Shown in pieces: positions 52,501-64,000 of a DNA stretch of 64,000 nt. This stretch comes from Strigops habroptila (lineage: Eukaryota; Chordata; Aves; Psittaciformes; Psittacidae). How positions within the stretch are numbered: position 1 is the first letter of the stretch; each line of letters starts with the position of its first letter. A program made the position numbers and the translations under genes. The stretch lies in the NCBI RefSeq assembly GCF_004027225.2, contig NC_044302.2, forward strand, positions 73,342,993 through 73,406,992. Direction: 5' to 3'. The notes under the pieces are model-generated. The model worked only from the letters and a program-made list of their open reading frames with translations. It was not told where the DNA came from and did no database searches.

Positions 52501-55500
52501 TATTAAATATTACGCATAATAGTTTTGTTAGTGCTAATTGTTCTTGGAAAAGTCTCCAAGTCTCTGTCCTATTTTCTGACTCATAGCTGGTGAATATTCT
52601 TGAATGTCCATTGATGTTCCCTTGAGAAAAGATGGAAAAGATTGCCAAGAAGCTAAGTGAACCAGTTAAGCATTGCCTTTGCCTTAAAAAATGACCAAAG
52701 TAACAAGAAATGGCATCGTTACTACCTTTCCTTTGGGGAATTGTGGTGGATATTTGTCCCCCTGAGACTTTCCAACATCAATTCGCATGAGAATGCATTT
52801 GGACTTATAGGTTTGCATCCTTTGAGATTATTAATTTACCCTGTTGGTTATAGAGTGTAAGGTCAACATACAAGAGAAAATAAAGAATATAAAGGGCTTT
52901 CTGAAGTACACATAATATGAGGTCAGTGTGGTTTGTGTTTGTTTCTCTTTTCACCTTAAAGACCCTCTAGCCTCCACTTCTAAATGAGTTTCTGAAGCAC
53001 TGGGATTACAATTTCACCCTCAGGTCTTAAATCAATGGGACTTTTGCCTCCAGCTTCTCTGGTGGAGGACATGAAGTCAGGATACATCTACAGTATACAA
53101 CTTAACCTAATAAAGAAAAGGAAAGCCTCATGTGTAGAAAAAGCAGCAGCTACATATCATGGTATAACATCCTGACTTAGGATCACTTGCAGAAATATTT
53201 TCTTCAATATACGCTCCCAACAAAGACATTAACTGCTCATAAAGTCATTGAATTGGCTGTAATCAAACGAGGTGTATTCATGGCTGTATTTTGGAAGTGC
53301 AGAGACAGGATTTGTATTTCTGACTTAAGAGGAGTTGTACAGAGCATGAGAGAGAGACAGAATGCATCCTTAGGGATAATATAAAGTCAGTATGTGCATG
53401 AATCCTTCTGATCCATACGTTTTCATGGCTATGTCTGAGGGACAAATTTGCCGCCTTTTTTGTAAGGCTTCTCTGCAAACTATGTGAAGGTATATATTGT
53501 TGCTGAAAGTGCTACTCACATATGTGTTCTGTGTTTTGTCTGCAGCTTTAGGGAAAAAAAAAAAGGAGACACAGACAACTTCGCTCTAATAAAGTACCTT
53601 TCCTGTGGTGTTCTCAGGATACCCAACAAACAGTAAATGAAGACTCACAAAAATGTCCCTCTTACCCTCCCAACCATCATCATCTGACTTGTAGGAATGA
53701 GGCAGAAAGAACTGATGCCTCACTGGTGATTTTAATAACAATTTTTGCTATATTTTTTTTATCGTTTGTGGTACAAGAAACATGGATAGTTCATCTTTGA
53801 AGGAGGGCAGAAAGTATTTGTCTCCTTTGGATGTATTCTTCACAATGGAAAAAACATTGAATATAATTCTTGACCTGCCAGCACCAATTGGAATTTGCTG
53901 CTGGTTTCTGTGAAGACAGGATTTCCTCTGTGGTACAAATTAGTAATTTTTCTTTGTATAGTCACTTACTATAGTAAGTGTGTATAGTGACTTTGTATAG
54001 TCACCATGTTTCTGAGGATCTTGCATGTGTGATACGAGCACGAATGCATTTTAGTTAGTGTTGCAGTATTTGAAGACATCACAAAAGTTAAAATCATGTT
54101 AGGATCAGAACCTAGAAGTATTTAATTTGTTTTCAAAACCCAAATCCAGGTTTCATTAGTGGTCCTGTACTGTATAAATTTGCAAATGATAGAGTTGTAA
54201 ATTATGCATTGGAACCCAAACTTGCACTATGCTTTTTTTTTTTTTTTCAATAATACATGCTAAAACTTGAGTTGTGGTGGAAAAAGAGGTTCCATTTCTT
54301 CCTGCAGATGCGGGACAGAATGTGACTTCAAAATACAGCCTTGCCCATTTTGCAGCTGTGTGACTACTTCCACTTTTTTATATTTATCTTTAAAAATGAG
54401 ATACTCTTTAGAATATCATACCCTTATGTGACATCAATTCTATATGCTTAGTAATAAACCAAATACAAATTGATCTTGCTGATACTGCAAGATTTATTTT
54501 CAGTATACCTAGGCTGGAGTATATTCTGATGAATTTTTCCTGTGAGACTGGCATCTGTTAATAAAAACATTTAGACAGATTCCTCCAGAAGTACATGTTT
54601 GTAAAGTTTTCCAGTGGAAAAATATGAATTTGAAGTTTGTTTGCCTTTTTTTTTTAGAGTGTACTCATGACTAACTGTGTGCGTGTGTTCACTTTTGTGG
54701 AAGTACACATGCATATTGGGAAATCTGACATTTGTGTTCCAAAACCTCTGTATATCAGGTGGAGGAGGAGGATATTTCTTTTCTTCTTTGCAAAGAATGA
54801 AAAATGGTCATGTGTGTGTTAAAAATAAGGAATATGATTAATTAAGCAGTGATTATGGTGTTGTGCCTGGAGGGCACAGGTAATAGGATGGGAAACAAAA
54901 ATTACCGGAAAGCTCAGAGTGGGCCATAATGTTCTTGCATGCTAGCAGAGAAGCTTTTAATCAGATCCTGAAATGATGAGGGTGTCACTGCAGATGTGTG
55001 AAAAGAAATATTATTTTCCATTCAGATGATGAACGGAATGATGACCTGGAACATTTTGGGAATGTTCAGATTTGGAGGATAATAGGGAAACAGAATACAG
55101 TGTATTAGCCCAAATACAGATGTTTCTGAACATGTTTTTGATTTGCAAAAAAGGTAAAAAACATGGCAGAAAAATGTGCCTCTGTAGAAGGGTAAGCAGC
55201 AGGGAACCATGCTGGGGGAGTTCTCCCTGTTCTTGCCACAGAGAGGCTGTGGTGGTTGGTGGTCAAAAAAAGAATGAACTAAGGACATCATGAGAGCGCT
55301 GCCCTAGGATCATCAATTATTTGGAGTAACAACAGGTTATATTTTCTGTGTCCAATAGTTGCTGCAGAAATGATCTGTTGTCACACTCTGCATTGCCTAG
55401 TCATATTTAAAATGCAGATTTCATTTATCATCCATAAGGGTGTTGTAAACTCTTGCTACTATGATTAACTAGCCCTTCCTCTTCCCCATATGTTTGAGTT

Positions 55501-58500
55501 TCACAGTCTTTTTTTTTGATACTGTCGTTTGGGAGGAGGTGGAATATTTGACAGGCAAATGGTCAAACTCTTTTCTAGTGCAGGTGGTGTTTGGCAAGAA
55601 GTGGTAGACATTTATAGACTGAGGAAATGCAGTATAACAGCACTTCCTTTAAATTTTAAATTACATTGAAATTGATCAGTACTGATGTCTGCATTTATAA
55701 GCCATACAATATTGTTTTGCATGCTGAAACATTGTTAGATTTTGCTTATAAGGAAATTGCTTCTGTGAAATGAAATGATGCCATGAAATACAGTTTCTGT
55801 ATCTGTTTCAAGCATATAACATAAATATGTCTGTCTGTAGCAATACACAGACTCTAACTTTCATTCTGCTGATTGAAAATCAGCTTTCTTAGGCTTGGGC
55901 TGTCTTAGGACATACGTGGGTAGGATAGATATAGATATGTTTTACTCTTGTAAGGTAAATTATTTTCTTTCAAAAGGAAAAGTATCTTTTTATAATAATG
56001 AACAGAAGACTGGAAGGGAAGGCTAAGTCTAGTCTAGTCTCATGTTGTAGAAAGTTAAGTCGTAAGTAAACCATAAATTGATTATACATCATGTTGCAAC
56101 CCTTTAGAGGGTTGTATGTGGAGGGTTTCTTGGTTACTTTTTTTGTTCTCTTTTTCCAATGACATATACTGTAAACCTTATCAAGAGTACCCTGATGTCT
56201 TATTCCTGGGATACCTAGTTATCTTCTGAATTCCACACAGGATGTATTCCTGTTCATTTTGTTTCTGTTTCTTCTGAGACTGACCTTCACTTTCAGCAGC
56301 TGTGCCTGACATTATTCCCTTTCATCTCTCAGACCCCTTTTTTCCAAGCTAAGCTAGCCAAACTCTTTTGGGCACTTCAGTGATGATAGACCATCCCTCT
56401 AACCATTGTGCTTGGGATCATCAGCTCCTCTCCTAGTTTGAATCCACTTTTCCTGGGCTTGACTGAACAGAAAGGTAAGTGGTACTTCAGGATGCAAAGA
56501 GGTTTCATCCCAGCCTTGTATGCTAATATAAAATTGATATTGATACTTTCCTTGCTAGAAATACCTTGACTGACATGCTGTGTGCTCTTTTTCTAGCTAC
56601 ATCAAATGGTGCGATAGTCTCTGTTGTAAGTAAGTACCACCTACCCTAAGTGTTTAACTTGAGGTGCAAGATTGCCTGTATAATCAAAGGGGAGAGATGG
56701 ACATTTCTGCATAGCCATTCACAGACATTTAGGCAATTTCTATTATTTAGTTCAATGTCAGTTGTCTACTAAGTGTCCTGTCCAAATTCATGTCCTTAGT
56801 TTTGTTAACCCCTTCCTAATTTCTGTGACTAGATTGTTGGTGATGAGATTATCTAAGATTGGTCCCATGGCTGATCAGAGATGAACTTTTAGCAACCTCT
56901 TTTATCTGAATACTTTCTTTTCAGCATTACACTCGTGTTCCTTTTAAGGTATCTGTTACTTATCCAGCAACTCTTGTACAAATTACCAGCATTTGCTGCT
57001 TAACTAATAGTTTCCTGTGCTGGATTCAGTCAGATACTTCACTGAGTCCTGTGTGGACTTAATCTGAATAGTTTGTTGAAAAATTCACATGACTTATGGA
57101 AAGAAAGACTCAAGTTAGCTGGGCAGGGTCTAATTCTAGTAAATCCACATTGTGTTTTCTCCCATTTTCCAAGCACATTGAGGTTTATGGTGTCTTCTCT
57201 TCCATATTTGTCCTAAAACTTTGTATATTATTGAAGTCGGACTATAGGTCTGACTGGCTGGGCAGTTTGAGAAATTTCTCTCCTTTTCTTCCTCAAATAC
57301 AAAACAATGTTGATCTGTTTTCCTTTAGCATGTGTCCTAGGATAGAGACTGTCTACTTCATTGCAAGATCTTTGGGGTTTTGCTTCTATTTCATTTTGGT
57401 AATTCTTGTTCTGTAATCCTTTTTTCCTTTAATCCACCCTACCCTTGACTGTATAGTCATTGTTTCTGTTGAAAAGTAAATCAAGTGTTAATTTAGTTAC
57501 AGAGTTATACTTAGGGGATCTTTAATCGTAGTGTTATATACAATACATATGCAATGCACTTTCTTTTCTCTTTATTAATATATTTGATGAACATTTTAAG
57601 GAATTCCAAACTCTTAAGCTCTGTAATTCTCTGATTTTTTTTTTTTTAATGATCTTTTGCAGTAGAGAACTTAGATCTGTGTATCATTTCATTTGATTTA
57701 AAGTGAGTTAGCCCATGATCATTCAGATCAGATCTCACCTGATTTAACGGACCACAAATTTAAAACTCAACTGCAGCAGTATGGGTTCATTGGCTACTTG
57801 GTGAAGATACGCCCATCACTCATGTGGAAGCAGCCAGGACCAACAGCTATAAGCAGTATTTCTCTGTGTATGGGAAGTACAAGTCTTTCATACTACACTG
57901 TCCTGACATGTCTTTCTCCCTTGTAACAGTGTAGAGCTGTGCCTGTCTGTCACCTTATTTGGTGGCCCATAGAGAACCTGGGGTTGGGTGACCAATTCCA
58001 TTTCTATACTATTAGAGCCCTCCTTTTCCAGACTGATTTTGATATCTTTTTTTCTTTAAGTCTATCACATCATTAATATGCAAAACTACTACAATGTCAT
58101 AACCATTTCATTTTACCTGAATGCTTTAAAATACAGGCAAGTACCCTTTCAAAGCTGTGTTTTTGTCATGATTGCTAGTCTATCATGTCTGTGTTATTCC
58201 TTGGAGATCCATTTTATCATGATCTCTGTAGTTAGCATTAGTCATTTCAGTGCCCATACAGCATAGCATTTCTTGATACAGGAAGATTAATCTTATTTGC
58301 ATACAATGAGTGATTCCTTAGGCTTTTCAACTGCAGCTACCTTGTCTGTTTTTTCTTAAGATTATTGCTGTAAAGATATTGAACAGCAGCTCAGGAGATT
58401 TAGGTTCAACTTATGGATTGGGTTTGTTTTCAAATGTTCATGTGCATCTTAGTTTTTCTGTGCCTCTTTGCCTGTTTCTCTCTGTCAGATCCAGGGCATA

Positions 58501-58555
58501 TACTTATTAATGACTGGCAAGTACTCAAGTAATATGGTGGCAAATTCTGTGAAAA

Positions 58556-58606
58556 TAGAATCAGAGAATCATATAATGGTTTAGGTTGGAAAGGACCTGA
58601 AGATCA
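58556..58606 (-). mobile_element. CR1 3' terminal scrap
   Basis: AGAATCATATAATGGTTTAGG followed by TTGGAAAGGACCTGAAGATCATCTAG, the reversed CR1 3' end. Only about 50 nt are recognisable. Confidence 0.75.
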
Positions 58607-59651
58607 TCTAGTACCAATACGTTTTGATGATGAATGCTGTTAAGTCCCCGTAATGCAAAAATTATTTTAAAAGTAGAGAAAATACAAAGCCATTAGTGAA
58701 TGATGATAGAAAAGTAAGACATACTGCAGAAAAAGACACTGAAAGAACTGTATTAAATGGAGGACTCGGGAGATTTACAGTTACAGACTATAAATAATTG
58801 CAGAGATAATAGTATAAATGAAAGAAGGGAATTGTCCACATTCTCAGAAGAAGGAAAGACATGATGCAGGGGCCTGAAGCTGAAACAGGAAAATCTCAAG
58901 TCATTAAGGAGGTGTTTCTTACAATGAGAATAATTGGATGGTGAACGAGAGGGCACAGCAGCATCACCACAGATGGGCAATCAAGGCTGTGGGCATTCGT
59001 GCAAAGTGAAGCTGGACAGATTAAGTGACGTAGATGAGCTTCTCCAGCTGCTACTCATTTCAAGAGTTTACAGAATCAGTTTGTTTCTCTACATCATCTT
59101 CCTAAAATCCCATATCCTTCTATGTCTGACAGTCACATTGTTCCAATGGGGTATCATACTGAAATTCATCTTTGCAGCTAGGATTATGAGTCCCAGTGGC
59201 TTCAGTGAGATAAGGGTCAATCTCATTGCATTTTCTGTTGAGATTAAGTGTGTTTTCTGCTCCGGTTTTCCGAGCATGTCCCATCTCTCTCTGACTGCTG
59301 TTTACTCAGCCCTTCGCGACTAGGTTCTCATTATTATCTCTATTGTTGTTTTCAAGTGCGCTGTTTATGTTATATGTAAACATAATGGGTGCTGGTGGCA
59401 AGTTGCCAAAGAACCCCCTTCAGTTAAGAAAGAGATGAAGTAAAAGATGTGTTTTGTTCTGATACTTCAGCTATAGGCAGTGGTTGAAGCCAGCATGTGA
59501 AAAAGGTTCAGTATGACCCTATTCTGTTTCTTCTTCCTGTGTGTGTCACTCAGTTTGTTGCTATGTTGGTGACACCATCTTTTTCTGACTAATTGCAGCA
59601 GGTGTATGCAGCTATGTGGTTTATGTAGGTTTTATTTGGGTTATTCAGAAT

Positions 59652-59667
59652 AAAAAAAAAAAAAAAA
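59652..59667. repeat. Poly(A) tract
   Basis: 16 A, preceded by GAAT. No associated element recognised. Confidence 0.85.
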
Positions 59668-62600
59668 GAGGATCATGGCCTACTTGTATTTGGCTTGGAT
59701 ATGGCAGAAACATGCACACAAAAAAATCCCCATGGGAAAATGCCTGTATTCTTTGTTCTCTCATGTTACAAGGTTTCTAAGTTCTCTTAATGTAAATAAC
59801 GAAGAACAACCACCCCTATTTTATTTTTGGTGTTTTTGCTAGACAGTCATTTCTGTGACAGGAACAAAACCAGAAAATGCATGTTTCAACACGTGTGAGT
59901 TCCCAGAGTCTCACATGGCATGCGCTTGTCTACATGCTGTCCATGAGTGTCACCAAAGACTGGTACTTGATATTACCCTTGTTTGTCATGGTTGTTGCAC
60001 TGCTCTGAATCAGTAACAAGCAAGGAGACTTCTCGCTTTTAACCTGAGAGTTAGCTCAGAGGTGGGGTAAGGCTCCAAATAAGCAGCCCCAGGGAAAAAC
60101 TACAAAATGGGAACGTGACTGGCTTTAGTGCTGCATGCTGCTCTACAGCTGGAGCTGGAAGGCCCATCTGTAGGGTTAAGGTCAGAGCAGCATTCAGTCC
60201 TTTGTCAGCAGGCTGTTAGTGGCAGTGGGATCTGCTCTGTTTCTTATTTATTTTGCAGGGAGAGGGTTCTCTGATACGTACTTACGTGCTGTGCTCCGGA
60301 GGTATCAATAATTCAAGCTTTGTGACAGTTCTGTGAAAGAATTTATGCAGAGGAGCCTAAGGGATGGCCACAGGACTGGTTCAGCAGGAAGGCAATTGCC
60401 ATGTTAAGCTGTCCTGGTTGTTTGTTTACCCACTTCTTGCTGCCTCACTGTGCCAGGAGTCCCTAGTGCTGCTTTATTTGTTTCCACTTCTGAAGGCAGT
60501 TATTGTCTCAGGTGGTGGTTTTGGATGAGTGATCCTCAGAAGCTGTGCATTTGAGGGGAGAAAGCCCTGGGGCTGAAAAACTGTAAGCACCCAAATCTTC
60601 TCAGACACTTCCCAGATGCTCAAACTGGAGCATCTTTGTGTTTCAGGGACCAACCCTTGACCCCGGGCAGTCAAGAGAAGAGTGGTGAATTTCTTCTGGA
60701 ATATATTCAGCTGCAATGGCACTTTGTAACTGAGCTCATACCTGAGCTTTGCCTGGATCTGAGTTTTAATATTTCTAAGGAAATAGCGGTATGAGTATCT
60801 TCTATGTGGTTTCTGATGTGCTTTTTCCCATTAGTTCAATTTTAATCGAAATTCTTCAGTAAAGTCAATGTTTTATACATCTATGCTTAACATCAGGATA
60901 CAGAATCTATATTTGGACCTTAAGCAGAAGCATCTTGCTGCTCAGACTGAAAGTTAAAGAGTTTTATGTGCCTAACTTCAGGCCTCTGGTTCAGTAAACA
61001 TGCCTAGTTTTTGCTTTCCACCCCTGTGTAACTGAGCAGTAACAATTCTCAGAGCAGTATCTTGCCAAAGGCACGCCTGGCAGCTGCCTGGGTAAAGCTA
61101 GCTGCTGTGGTTCTGCTTTTAGTATGGATATAAATGAAGCAATAGACTTTCTTCCTAGGCTTCAATTTTGGCCAAGGATATTATATTATTTAGCTTTGTG
61201 TTAGCAGCTGTGGAAGTACTTATGTGGTCACTTTGCTAATTAGTTTCACTTTTATTTTTGAGTTTACTAATATTTCAGTCCATTACTTTATCGAAAAGCA
61301 TTTGTAATATCCATTCATTGAAACATTCTATCTGTGTTGCTAACATATGTGGGTAAGTATGTATCTGCCTGTGTAGGGGAAGTATATAATATTCTCTGTG
61401 TGTTGTATAATTTAGAGGTGGATCATTCCAAGTAAAAAGAGAGCTTCAGAAAAGAAATATTTGTAAAGGTGCAGTGTAGCTGCTCCTTAGGAACCTAAAG
61501 TATAATGATGTCAATGGGCAGAGAATTGTCTTTCCATTGTGACAGTTAACTCTTACTGTTACAGTTTTCTAGCTGTTTTCATCATTGTTAAATATTATTA
61601 TTCATTAATACTGATGATAGTAGTAAATAAAATCATAAAGTCTTCACCTATTTTTTTTTTTTACAGGTTCCAGTGAGACTCGTATCAGACTTGGGCGTGA
61701 GTGGAGACTGACATTAGCATCTGCCTTTGTAGGCTGGCATGTGGCTATGTGCAGCTGGAGGTTAAGTAGTTTAAGGGGGACCTACGGAAAAACTGGGCAA
61801 GAAAGGCACCTCCAGACTCACTAGGAAAGGCTCAGATGTTCCTATGTAGCTCTTGACAGATATTTGTGTAATGTGTTTTTCAAGCCATCCAACAATGAAG
61901 ACTCCAGGCCTTTTTCTGCAACAGCAAGACATAGTTGACTCTTCAGTTTGTTATCTACAGTTTTTGTCCTGATATTTAAGATGCATTAAGCTTTACTGGG
62001 AGAAAGTTAACAGTATGCTAAGGATGCTACATTTGTGTTATGATTTGGACAAGAACAAGAGGCTGTGAGTGTATCTGCAAATTTAACTTACATAGATTTA
62101 CTCATGGTTAAACAAGCCAGATGCTTAGAGCTTGTTTATCTGATGTATGAAGAAATTTTCAAGGGCACTTAGCAGAGGTGAAAACTTCAGTTACAGCTGT
62201 TCTGTGAGGCAGAAGCAGTCCTACAATTATGCACAAATTCAGCTTTTGAATTGATCCAAATGTCACTAGGCAAAATATCACACTAGAAGTCAAAGAATCC
62301 GGGTCCTGTGAATAAAATGATCAGTGTACACACTGCTGGCTGGACTCCTTGCACTTAAAAGTCAAGGTGCAGGCGGGTGATGAAATCTACCCTCTGCTAG
62401 CCAGAGGGCAGAAGGCAGAGAGTGGGATGGCAGCCAGCAGCTTGCTCTCTTTCCTTGTGTGCTCTGGCAGTGAGGCTGTCTCCACGCTTGCCCCATTCCA
62501 GCGTCTGACCCTGCTGCTGGGGAGTGAGCCAAACTCCTCCTAGGTTTCTGCCTGTGCCCTGTGTCTGTTTCCAAGGCAGAGTTTTCCATGAAATCATACT

Positions 62601-64000
62601 TCTGCGCTTGCAGATTACAGAGTAATAAAAGTCAAATGACAGCTACCCCAGTACTAGGGACCTCTGCAAACTCTAGATTATTATTTCACAGTGGTTGATC
62701 CATGTGGTAGCAGATAGAGTCTTATAGTATAATTGCCCACTACACTGGGTCACAGCTGGCACAGTATATGAACATCTCCCTTCTTAGTCCCACCTTTTCC
62801 AGGTAGTAGCTCCAGCAAGTTCATGTTGGAAGACAAGATTTCTGTCACTGAAACTAGCATCCCGAACTGTGTGTGCAGGGGCAATGTGGTAATACTGCAT
62901 GCATGGCCAGATTCATTTCTGCATGAAGGTCTTCCCTGTTCTCTTTTCCAGTGGTAAGCCTCACACTTCCAGTTTGAAAGGCCAGACTAGGTAAGTTTTT
63001 ATAGAGTTTACCTCACCAGAAAGATGCTTGAGATTGTTGTCTTCAGTGTTAATGTATGAACAAAGTATTTGTCTGAGCGCGTGCTGTTTAAAGTGTATCA
63101 TTTCTTTATGCTCGTATTCATTAGATGACTTGATATAAAGGTGTACATTCTCCTTCCACCTAAATTCCCTGATTTGAATTGTTATCAGCAGCAGAATCGC
63201 ATAGGTACATGGTAGGAGAACGGTAGCTCCACTATGACCTAACATTGTAATCTGAGTTTTAAAAAATACCTACATACTAACATCCAGCACAGTAGGATCG
63301 CTGAGTGTGTTTTTATAGTGCAGAAACAGTGATCTGCAATATTTTTTTAAAGGAATTTTTGTTTCAGTGTTATTTAGATTGCCATTTCTAAATGGTACAG
63401 CTTTTCAGTTGAATTAATGTTTTTCACCTGTACTGCTTAGCCAAGCTTTGTTTTATTTTGATTTTTTTAGTTGTTATTTAAATGTTTTAAAGTTTTAAAA
63501 TCATATGATGTTGAAAACAGCTTGTTAATTAACAAATAGTTCCCCACTCTTGTTTCTTGAAACACTGAAGACACAAAAGAGCCTTAATTGACTCCTAATG
63601 GCCTAGATTAAGAATAATGGTGTAACTGCTATATCACAAGTTAAGCAGCTCACAGTCTGTAATGTATTTCCCACCACAGCAGGGATGGGAGATGGGATAT
63701 TCTGTTACCTCAGCTTTATAGGTGGAGGGATCTCAAGGCATAAGAGATTAAACCTGCCACAGAGCAAGGAGTTCAGGCATCAGCAATTAAGACCCTTTCT
63801 TTTTGAGTGATACAGCTAGAACCCAATAAAGAGCTGGAGCATGTTCACATACGAACCAGATTAGCTGTAATGCATATTAAAACATGGCCACAAGCTATTT
63901 TTTGCTAATACAACATGCCGCATTGGTATAACCAAAGTTACATTCGTATGAATTTCCTACCATCAAATGCAGCAAAACTGCAAATCTTGCAAAAACAATA

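Larger units (their letters stand above)
49921..64000. other. Intergenic DNA upstream of VLDLR, no gene seen
   Basis: 14 kb of AT-rich sequence with simple repeats (T runs at 50220 and 54233, A16 at 59652-59667) and one CR1 scrap. No exon with convincing domain content. The far gene expected from synteny (SMARCA2) is not visible. Confidence 0.65.

Noticed and set aside
49921..64000. SMARCA2 exons, the gene expected beyond the 5' side of VLDLR
   Set aside because: No helicase, bromodomain or other SMARCA2 motif seen in any open frame.

Overview
The window reads as a piece of a bird genome. The evidence is AT-rich, gene-poor DNA, several CR1 LINE fragments with the typical avian 3' octamer tail (ATTCTATG repeats), an avian endogenous-retrovirus LTR, very short introns inside the gene, and one recognisable gene: the very-low-density-lipoprotein receptor VLDLR (the avian oocyte vitellogenin/VLDL receptor, LR8). 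I cannot name the species. VLDLR is Z-linked in birds, so Z linkage is likely, but that is inference.

Layout. 1-1338: an old CR1 that continues past the left edge. 1339-10333: non-coding DNA with simple repeats. 10334-11524: a solo LTR in minus orientation with a CR1 (about 10669-11268) inserted in its middle. 11525-28584: non-coding DNA with a short CR1 tail at 18318-18491. 28585-29480: an older, diverged minus-strand CR1. 29481-34170: non-coding, with a 35-base A run at 32328. 34175-49275: the complete VLDLR gene on the minus strand. Its 19 coding exons run from the start codon at 49178 to the stop codon at 34789-34791, with a likely TATA-driven promoter in a CpG island (about 48560-49920). 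49920-64000: upstream intergenic DNA in which I find no gene.

The 19 exons were joined by reading GT/AG boundaries and keeping phase. They sum to 2682 coding bases, that is 893 residues plus stop, with no frameshift or premature stop. The order is leader, eight LDL-receptor class A repeats (all 48 cysteines present), EGF-A, EGF-B, a YWTD beta-propeller, EGF-C, an O-linked-sugar cassette of exactly 84 nt, a transmembrane segment, and a 54-residue tail with the FDNPVY endocytosis motif. Notable points are a 77-nt intron with a GC donor (intron 8), a same-strand CR1 in the last intron, pentanucleotide tandem repeats just upstream of the promoter, and a plus-strand consensus splice donor in the CpG island that could belong to a divergent transcript.

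The neighbours expected from vertebrate synteny (KCNV2 beyond the 3' side, SMARCA2 beyond the 5' side) are not seen in the window. I found no convincing sign of a new biological system. The findings are mostly about gene structure, nested transposons and regulatory candidates.
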